Below the pieces are notes generated by a model. It searched no databases, was not told the DNA's origin, and saw only the letters and a list, made by a program, of their open reading frames with translations. From Rhizobium mesosinicum (GTDB lineage: Bacteria > Pseudomonadota > Alphaproteobacteria > Rhizobiales > Rhizobiaceae): DNA of 64,000 bases. Shown here one piece after another: positions 55,042 through 61,723 of the stretch (the stretch's first letter is position 1; each line of letters begins with the position of its first letter). The DNA lies in NCBI RefSeq assembly GCF_019511345.1, contig NZ_JAEUAK010000001.1, positions 799,614 through 863,613 on the forward strand, in the 5' to 3' direction. A program made the position numbers and the translations under genes.

Positions 55042-56631
55042 ATGACGCCGCCCGATTTCCAGCTCCCGGATGATGTAGAGACGCTGAAAGCCATGGTCCT
55101 TGCCATGGCCGACAAGGCGGCGCGGGCCGATGCTCTCGAGAGCGAGGTTGCAGATCTCAAGCAATGAAACGCCGATGCCGATGAGCGCATGAAACGACTG
55201 ACGCAGATCCTGAAAGCCTTCGACCGTGCCCGCTTTGGCCGGCGATCGGAAAAAGCTCGGACCTTCAGGCATGGATGACGAGCAGCAGGCTTTTGTCTTC
55301 GAGGAGATCGAGACCGGCATCGCGGCGATCCGAGCCCAGGTCAACAAGGCGCAACCCATCCCGATAGCAAACGTCCGCCGCGGCCACGCAAAGGCTTCGC
55401 GCCCCACCTGGAGCGGGTCGAAGTGGTAATCGAACCGGCTGAACTACCCGAACATGCCGGCAAGCAGAAGGTGCTGATCGGAGAAGACCTCTCTGAGCGG
55501 CTGGACGTGATGCCGGCGAAGTTCCGGGTCATCGTCACCCGCTGGCCAAAGTATGCCTTCAAAAACGAAGACGGTGTCATCCAGACATCTGCGCCCGCGC
55601 ACATCATCGAGGGCGGCATTCCAACGGAAGCGCCTCTGGCCCAGATCGCGGTATCCAAGTATGCCGACGGCCTTCCGCTCTATCGGCAGGAGGCGATCTA
55701 TGCCCGCGACAAGGTCGAACTCGATCGCAAGCTCATGGCCCAATGGATGGGCAAGCTCGGCTTCGAACTCGACATCCTGGCCGATTATATCCTTGCCGAG
55801 ATTAAAAAGGCGGAGCGGATCTTTGCTGACGAGACGACGTTGCCAACGCTCGCGCCGGGATCCGGATCAGCAAAGACGGCTTGGTTATGGGCCTATGCCA
55901 GGGATGACAGACCCTTTGGCGGCAGTGGTCCGCGGATGGTCGCCTATCGCTTCGAAGATAGTGCTGGCGATCGTGTCGCCCGGCATCTGAGTGGCTATCG
56001 CGGTATTCTTCAAGTTGACGGGTATGGTGCCTACAACAAGCTCGCTCGATCTGACGGCGGGAATGACGGTATGGTATTGGCCGGCTGCTGGTCCCACAGC
56101 AGGCGCAAGTTCTACGAGCTCCACGCCTCGGAAAGCTCAAAGATCGCCACCGAGACGGTGGAGCTGATGGCAAAGCTCTGGCAGGTCGAAGAAACAGCCC
56201 GAGGGCATAGCCCTGACGCCCGTGTCGACGCGCGTCAGCAGACATCCGCCGCTGTCGTTACCGAGCTCTTCGACCTTTGGCAGAAGACCCTGCCGCGGGT
56301 CTCAGGCAAATCGAAGCTCGCCGAGGCGATCCGCTATGCCACCTCGCGTCGCGTCATCTTCGAACGCTTCCTGACCGACGGCCGCATCGAGCTCGACTCC
56401 AACATCGTCGAGCGCGCGATCAGGCCCCAGACAATTACGAGAAAGAACAGCCTCTTCGCCGGTAGCGACGGCGGTGGCAGGACCTGGGCGACAATCGCCA
56501 CGCTCCTGCAGACGGCCAGGATGAACAACGTCGATCCGCAAGCCTGGCTTACCCAGACGCTTGAGCGCCTTGCGAATGGATGGCCCAGCAGCGAAATACA
56601 CTCGCTCATGCCGTGGAACTACACGCCCTGA
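55042..56631 (+). pseudogene. tnpC: IS66 transposase TnpC, disrupted
   Basis: The gene begins at 55042 (TPPDFQLPDDVETLKAMVLA) and meets an in-frame TGA at 55165-55167, where the family has an arginine (CGA to TGA). The family sequence goes on in that frame to RARFGRRSEK, shifts near 55250 to GMDDEQQAFVFEEIETGIAA and shifts again near 55380-55420 to the long frame PAELPEHAGKQKVLIGEDLS. The catalytic part (ADETTLP, QVDGYGAYNKL, SNIVERAIRP) in the last frame is complete. No full-length transposase can be made. Confidence 0.88.
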
Positions 56632-56653
56632 ACGGCCCCGCCTTGGCGCTTAC

Positions 56654-56661
56654 CACCAATC
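56654..56661. repeat. Right copy of the 8-bp IS66 target duplication
   Basis: Exact copy of CACCAATC at 54150-54157. Confidence 0.93.
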
Positions 56662-56690
56662 ACTCGGCTCGAGGGGTTGTTGCCGCGCAA

Positions 56691-57336
56691 TTGGTGTCGG
56701 CGTCCGATGGTGGCGTTAGCGTCATAAGCGTCGATCGCATCGCCAGAATACGTATCCAACTCGATGATATTGAACCTTCGATCTGGCGCAGGGTCGACGT
56801 TCCGCTCACGATGAGCTTGAAACGCCTCCACGACGTCATTCAGGCGGTGATGCTGTTTGAAGACTATCATCTATTCGAGTTCGAAGCTGGCGGGCGCTGC
56901 TATGATGTGCCGGATCCGGAAGACCTCTATGAAAGAAAACTTTCGCGGCTCGAAACACATCCGCATCGCAGCGCTCATCGAGCGCGGGATCGCCACTTTC
57001 AAATACACCTACGACTTCGGAGATAACTGGCAGCTCACCATTACGGTCGAAGTAGTGGAGGATCGCAATCCCGCACTTGAATATCCGCGCTTCATCGATG
57101 GCGAATGCAGAGCACCGCCTGAGGATGTTGGCGGTACCTTGGGCTTCGAGGAATTCTTGAAAGTCATGTCGAAACCTCAAGACCCTAAGCGTAGAGAGTT
57201 CGTGCGTTGGTATGGTGGCCGCTTCGATCCCGTCGACATGAGCGTCGATATCGTTCACGACCGTGCCGCTAAGCTTGCTCGCCGCCGAACGCTTGGAAAG
57301 GCGAGCTTTGCGAAGAGCCAAAACAAACAGCACTGA
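56691..57336 (+). pseudogene. pRiA4b ORF-3-like protein, frameshifted
   Basis: The first frame gives RIRIQLDDIEPSIWRRVDVP and LKRLHDVIQAVMLFEDYHLF, the typical start of the plasmid pRiA4b ORF-3 family. Near 56935-56945 the family pattern shifts by one frame to KHIRIAALIERGIATFKYTY, then DFGDNWQLTITVEVVEDRNP and EDVGGTLGFEEFLKVM to the stop at 57334-57336. So one indel in a GAAAGAAAAC tract splits it. Possible starts are TTG at 56691 or GTG at 56694; there is no ATG. The IS66 element sits about 35 bp upstream and may have removed its promoter. Family function is unknown. Confidence 0.75.
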
Positions 57337-57363
57337 TCAAACTTGAGCAAGAAACGAGGGATC

Positions 57364-57654
57364 ATGGGCTGCCGCAACTCCGCCCTATATACGCTGAAAT
57401 ACGTGGCATCGATGCTCGATGAGGACGAAGACTTCTTACGGGAATGTTCGATTGAGATGTTCTCCGAGGATGGCTGCTTATCTGCATATGACGACTATCC
57501 GGCTTCAGAGCTCACCGAACACATTGTCTTGTTTACTGAGATGGGTATCGAAAACATTCGGCACATTATTCGCAATCTTCGCGGAGTGCCTAACCCACCG
57601 GAGAAGCACCTCACAGAGCGAAACCGAAAAAAGCCGAGGTTGTTACGGTCCTGA
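57364..57654 (+). CDS. Small hypothetical protein paired with the ORF-3-like gene
   Basis: A 96-residue soluble protein (MGCRNSALYTLKYVASMLDE, FLRECSIEMFSEDGCLSAYD, FTEMGIENIRHIIRN). The ATG at 57364 is chosen for the ACGAGGG site before it; a TTG at 57343 is possible. It lies 27 bp after the ORF-3-like gene on the same strand. I recall short proteins of this kind next to pRiA4b ORF-3-like genes in rhizobial mobile DNA, which suggests the two act together, but no function is known. The last 20 residues are basic and may be unstructured. Confidence 0.55.
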   Translation: MGCRNSALYTLKYVASMLDEDEDFLRECSIEMFSEDGCLSAYDDYPASELTEHIVLFTEMGIENIRHIIRNLRGVPNPPEKHLTERNRKKPRLLRS

Positions 57655-57741
57655 CCGGATGGTTACTCTGTTAGTCGTCTTTCGTGATTTCTAAGCCACA
57701 ACCATCCCGAAAAGTTGTGCGCGTTAATATCTCCATAGCGT

Positions 57742-57762
57742 TGTAGCTCTGACTAAGCTACA
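57742..57762. promoter_or_regulatory. Inverted repeat upstream of the type I secretion operon
   Basis: TGTAGCT (57742-57748) and AGCTACA (57756-57762) form a perfect 7-bp dyad around a 7-base centre, 80 bp upstream of the ABC transporter start at 57843. It could be an operator for a dimeric regulator or a hairpin; no T-run follows, so it is not a terminator. The rest of 57655-57842 has no gene. Confidence 0.45.
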
Positions 57763-57842
57763 TCGTGGGGGAAGCTTCAAAGTGAATGGTTCGCTGCGGC
57801 AGGTGCGCCTATCAGCAACTTAAAGGGGGAATAACTTCTCGC

Positions 57843-59990
57843 ATGGATGGCATCGGTCCGCAGCATCATGACTCCGGTCTTCGTGCGCTTTGCGGTATCG
57901 CTGCGTTCTATCGGATAGCCGCTGATCCAATCCGCCTTCAGCACGATCTGGCGCTGAAGGGACGTGCAGCCGAAGCCATCGACATCCAGCGAGCAGCAAC
58001 GATTATCGGTCTCAAGGCGCGTGTCGTGGAGAGAGTCACGGAGCATCGCCTTCGATCAATGCCGGTTCCGGCAATTGTCAGAATGCGCAGCGGCTCCTTT
58101 CAAGTGCTCGGCGGTTTGAATCCCTCCGGAAGGTACAGGCTCGTCGATCCGATAACGCGTGTTGATCGCGAAATTGCTCCTTCAGATATATTGGCGGAAA
58201 TCGGCTCGCGTGTGATCCTCGTCGGCCGGAGGATCGGAGGGGAAGGATCCGATCCCAGAGAGTTCGGTTTCAAGTGGTTCGTGCCATCCATCTGGCGATA
58301 CCGCAAGCCCCTGGCGCATGTTCTGCTTGCATCGCTCTTTGTGCAGATATTTGCGCTCGTCACACCCCTGTTCTTTCAGGTCGTGGTCGACAAGGTCCTG
58401 ACACATAAAGGGTATTCGACGCTTTTTGTTCTGGTCGCAGGCATCGCGATCATTGGCCTCTTTGATGTCATGCTTCAATATCTCAGAACCTATGCGTTGG
58501 CGCACACGACGAACCGGATAGACGTCGAACTTGGGCAACGGCTGTTCCATCACCTGCTGCGGCTGCCTCTCGGCTATTTCGAGACGCGCTCGGCAGGTCA
58601 GACCGTTGCAAGGGTACGCGAGCTTGAAACGATCCGCGCATTTCTGACTGGCCAGGGGCTTTTCTCAGCGCTTGATGTCATTTTCACCTTTGTGTTCATC
58701 GCGGTTCTCTTCGCTTATTCGTGGAGCCTGACGCTGATTGTCATTGCTGCGATCCCGATCTACATCCTGATCGGTATGACCGTCAGGCCGCCGCTTCGCG
58801 AATTCGTCAAGGAGAAATTCAACCGAGGTGCTGCGAGCCAGCAGTTTCTCGTCGAAGCGATCGTCGGCATCCACACGGTCAAATCCGCTGCAGTGGAGCC
58901 GGTAATGCAGGCGCAGTGGGAGGAGAAGCTTGCTGCCTATGTGCGGACAGCTTTCGATACGACGCTGCTTAGCGCTGGCGGACAAAACGCCATCCAATAT
59001 GTCAGCAAGCTCTCGACAGCAGCTCTTCTGCTCTTCGGCGCGAAGGCTGTCATCGATGGCGATCTATCGGTTGGCTCGCTTGTCGCCTTCAACATGATTG
59101 CCGGTCAAGTCGCCCAGCCGGTCTTGAGACTTTCCCAGCTCTGGCAGGACTTTCAGCAGGTGCAGATCTCCGTCGATCGGCTCGGCGACATTCTGAATAC
59201 CCCGATGGAGCGTCCGCCCGGGATTCGCTTGTCCTTGCCAACCCCAAGGGGGCATATCGAATTTCGTAATGTCACCTTCCGCTATCGGCCTGGCTCTCCG
59301 GAAGTTCTGAAAAACGTCTCGCTCGAGCTCCGACCCGGAGAGGTGATTGGCATAGTCGGGGCCTCCGGTTCTGGAAAATCAACACTGACAAAGCTCGTCC
59401 AACGCCTCTATCTTCCGGAAGAGGGGCAGGTCCTTCTCGACGGAGCGGACCTTTCGCAACTCGATCCCGCCTGGCTTCGAAGCCATATCGGAGTGGTTCT
59501 CCAGGAGAACCTTCTGTTCAATCGTACGATTCATGACAACATCGCTTTCTCAAACCCGGCAATGCAACGGGCTCAAGTCATTGCCGTCGCCAAGCTCGCC
59601 GGCGCCGATGAATTCATCACAAGGCTACCGCAGGGCTATGACACGATGATCGAGGAGCGCGGCGCAAACCTCTCCGGTGGCCAGCGCCAGAGGATCGCTA
59701 TTGCCCGGGCTCTCGCGACCAATCCGCCGATATTGATCTTAGACGAGGCAACCAGTGCGCTTGACTACGAAAGCGAGAGGATCATTCAGGCGAATATGGG
59801 GCAGATCGCCAGCGGTCGAACGGTGATCATCATCGCGCACCGGCTTGCCGCAATCCGGCCATGCAGCAGAATTGTCGGCATAAAGGACGGCCGGATCGCC
59901 GAGGTCGGCAGCCATGACGAATTGCTGGGGCGTCCAGATGGGCTCTATTCGCGTCTTTGGGCCTTGCAGAACGACAGGGGAGCGGCATGA
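57843..59990 (+). CDS. Type I secretion ABC transporter with C39-like domain
   Basis: A 715-residue HlyB-type exporter. Residues 1-130 are a peptidase C39-like domain, but the catalytic cysteine position reads DSGLRAL and the later histidine is replaced (GSFQVLGG), so it is a docking domain without protease activity. Then come about six membrane segments (155-430) and the ATPase: Walker A GASGSGKST (K512), signature LSGGQ (610-614), Walker B ILILDEATSALD and the IIAHRLA switch. The start at 57843 begins the domain; an in-frame ATG at 57786 would add 19 unlike residues. It overlaps the adaptor gene by 4 bp, and the cargo is probably the RTX protease downstream. Confidence 0.9.
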   Translation: MDGIGPQHHDSGLRALCGIAAFYRIAADPIRLQHDLALKGRAAEAIDIQRAATIIGLKARVVERVTEHRLRSMPVPAIVRMRSGSFQVLGGLNPSGRYRLVDPITRVDREIAPSDILAEIGSRVILVGRRIGGEGSDPREFGFKWFVPSIWRYRKPLAHVLLASLFVQIFALVTPLFFQVVVDKVLTHKGYSTLFVLVAGIAIIGLFDVMLQYLRTYALAHTTNRIDVELGQRLFHHLLRLPLGYFETRSAGQTVARVRELETIRAFLTGQGLFSALDVIFTFVFIAVLFAYSWSLTLIVIAAIPIYILIGMTVRPPLREFVKEKFNRGAASQQFLVEAIVGIHTVKSAAVEPVMQAQWEEKLAAYVRTAFDTTLLSAGGQNAIQYVSKLSTAALLLFGAKAVIDGDLSVGSLVAFNMIAGQVAQPVLRLSQLWQDFQQVQISVDRLGDILNTPMERPPGIRLSLPTPRGHIEFRNVTFRYRPGSPEVLKNVSLELRPGEVIGIVGASGSGKSTLTKLVQRLYLPEEGQVLLDGADLSQLDPAWLRSHIGVVLQENLLFNRTIHDNIAFSNPAMQRAQVIAVAKLAGADEFITRLPQGYDTMIEERGANLSGGQRQRIAIARALATNPPILILDEATSALDYESERIIQANMGQIASGRTVIIIAHRLAAIRPCSRIVGIKDGRIAEVGSHDELLGRPDGLYSRLWALQNDRGAA

Positions 59991-61441
59991 GCGCAGCGGC
60001 GAACGCCTCTCGCTATTTGGGTCTTCCGCGACGGCCGGCAACGCGCGGAGATCACGAATTTCTGGCGCCCGCCCTCGAAATACTGGAAACACCACCATCG
60101 CCCATACGCATGGCGCTGATCTTGATCATTTGTTTGTTCACCACGGTTGCGCTGGTCTGGTCGTATTTCGGCCGCATCGACATTATTGCTGCAGCGCAAG
60201 GCAAGATCCAGCCGACCGGCCGCGTCAAGGTCGTGCAGCCGTTGCTGACGGGCAAGGTGAAAACACTTCCGCCACAAAACGGCGACCACGTGCGCCGCGC
60301 CGATATTCTGCTCGAACTTGATCCGACGGATGCTCTCGCAGACGAGAGAGACGCCGCAAAAGGCCTTGCCTCTGTTAAGGCGGAGGTTCAGCGACGCAGG
60401 GCTGCCATCCAGTTCGTGCGATCGCAACCGGCGGCGGGATCGGTTGCGGAAATCAGCTGGGAAAAGGATACCGGCCTTGAGCTGCAGCAGCGCGAGAACG
60501 GCATTCTGCGCGGCGATATCGAGAAATATCACGCGACCATCGCCTCACTCGGCGCGCAGCAGCATCAGAAGGAAGTGGAGCGTGAACGGCTCAAAGTGAC
60601 AGTGGCCGCGCAGGAATCTCTCGTTGAGACCCTCAAGGAACGTGTGGCTATGCGCAACATGCTTGCTTTGAAGGATGCCGGCACAATGGCAAGCGTCATC
60701 GATGCAACAGAAACAATGAAGGAACAGGTGACGCAGCTGGCGATACAGCAGGGGCAGCTTGCCGACGCCGAGGCCGCTATTGATGTCTTCGCAAAAGAGA
60801 AACGGAAAGCAGAAGGCGCGTTTCTGAGTGATCAGCTTGACAGGCTTGGCGATGCCGAGCGCCGCGTGGACGAATTGGAGCAGCGTCTGGCGAAGGCACA
60901 GAATTCTCTCGATCAGATGACGTTGCGCAGTCCGATTGATGGAACGGTGCAATCCTCGTCTGTCACCGGGCTCGGGCAGGTAGTCACCGTTGGCCAGGAC
61001 CTAATGCGAATCGTACCGCAAGACAGCACGCTCGAGCTTGAAGTCTATATGCCGAACAAGGACATTGGCTTCATCAGGGTGGGCCAGGAGGCGGTCGTAA
61101 AACTCGAGGCCTTTCCCTTCACCCGCTACGGGACCGTTTCAGCGGTCGTCGTGAAGGTCGCAGCGGATGCCATTCCGGAGCCAGACGCAAGCCGTCGTGA
61201 GGGTGACCCTATCGCAAGGCAGTCAGGAGCAGCCTTTGGTAGCGCGGAGCGAATGCAGAATTTGGTCTTTCCGGTCACGCTGCGCCTCGCAGGCGATCAC
61301 ATCCAAGCTGACGGTGCGGACGTCAAATTATCTCCAGGCATGGCGGCTGTCGCCGAGGTGCGCACGGGCCAGCGCAGAATATTGGAGTATGTGTTTTCCC
61401 CGTTAGTTGAGATAGCTGACGAGGCGCTCCATGAGCGATAA
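59987..61441 (+). CDS. HlyD-family type I secretion adaptor
   Basis: A 484-residue membrane fusion protein: short cytoplasmic N-terminus, one membrane segment (MALILIICLFTTVALVWSYF), lipoyl half (GKVKTLPPQNGDHVRRADIL), a long coiled-coil region (about residues 110-310), second half (TLRSPIDGTVQSSSVTGLGQ) and a C-terminal beta domain. It links the ABC transporter to an outer-membrane TolC-like channel, which is not encoded in the window. The ATG at 59987 overlaps the transporter stop (ATGA). Confidence 0.92.
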   Translation: MSAAANASRYLGLPRRPATRGDHEFLAPALEILETPPSPIRMALILIICLFTTVALVWSYFGRIDIIAAAQGKIQPTGRVKVVQPLLTGKVKTLPPQNGDHVRRADILLELDPTDALADERDAAKGLASVKAEVQRRRAAIQFVRSQPAAGSVAEISWEKDTGLELQQRENGILRGDIEKYHATIASLGAQQHQKEVERERLKVTVAAQESLVETLKERVAMRNMLALKDAGTMASVIDATETMKEQVTQLAIQQGQLADAEAAIDVFAKEKRKAEGAFLSDQLDRLGDAERRVDELEQRLAKAQNSLDQMTLRSPIDGTVQSSSVTGLGQVVTVGQDLMRIVPQDSTLELEVYMPNKDIGFIRVGQEAVVKLEAFPFTRYGTVSAVVVKVAADAIPEPDASRREGDPIARQSGAAFGSAERMQNLVFPVTLRLAGDHIQADGADVKLSPGMAAVAEVRTGQRRILEYVFSPLVEIADEALHER

Positions 61442-61456
61442 AGGTATTAGCTACGA

Positions 61457-61723
61457 ATGTCTTGCGGCTGCAGTAAATCTGCTCGTGTTTTGAATAATTA
61501 TAGAACTTATCTTGGATTTGAGGGGCTGAAAGGCGTGTTTTCTGCAAATTATGTTCTTGAAGTGATTTGCCTTTTGACTCAGCGCAAGAAGCAAATTGCC
61601 AGGGCTGCCGGCGTCACTGTGTGTCCGGACTTAACTTCAATTTTCAGCCGAGTGTCACGCGTGTGGGGAGATGAGCCGACCCAGGACGCGGTAAGGCGGT
61701 ATAAGCAAGCGGTGATTTCATGA
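61457..61723 (+). CDS. Unrecognised 88-residue protein in the secretion operon
   Basis: This frame lies 15 bp after the adaptor gene and its stop overlaps the protease start by 4 bp (ATGA at 61720-61723), the same coupling as between the transporter and adaptor genes. It begins MSCGCSKSARVLNNYRTYLG and ends in a basic helix-like part (RVSRVWGDEPTQDAVRRYKQ). There is no signal peptide, membrane segment or known motif; the first 40 codons are more AT-rich than the neighbours. An AAAGGT site precedes the ATG by about 10 bases. It might be a chaperone, inhibitor or activator of the protease, but that is only position-based. Confidence 0.5.
   Translation: MSCGCSKSARVLNNYRTYLGFEGLKGVFSANYVLEVICLLTQRKKQIARAAGVTVCPDLTSIFSRVSRVWGDEPTQDAVRRYKQAVIS

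Larger units (their letters stand above)
54158..56653 (+). mobile_element. IS66-family insertion sequence (2.5 kb, decayed)
   Basis: Ends are GTAAGCGGCAAGGAGACCCC at 54158-54177 and, on the other strand from 56653, GTAAGCGCCAAGGCGGGGCC; 15 of 20 positions match. Exact 8-bp duplications flank both. Order tnpA-tnpB-tnpC is standard. tnpB is intact, but tnpA has a frameshift and tnpC a nonsense codon and frameshifts, so this copy should not move by itself. The perfect duplication shows it arrived by transposition here and decayed without rearrangement. Confidence 0.93.
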
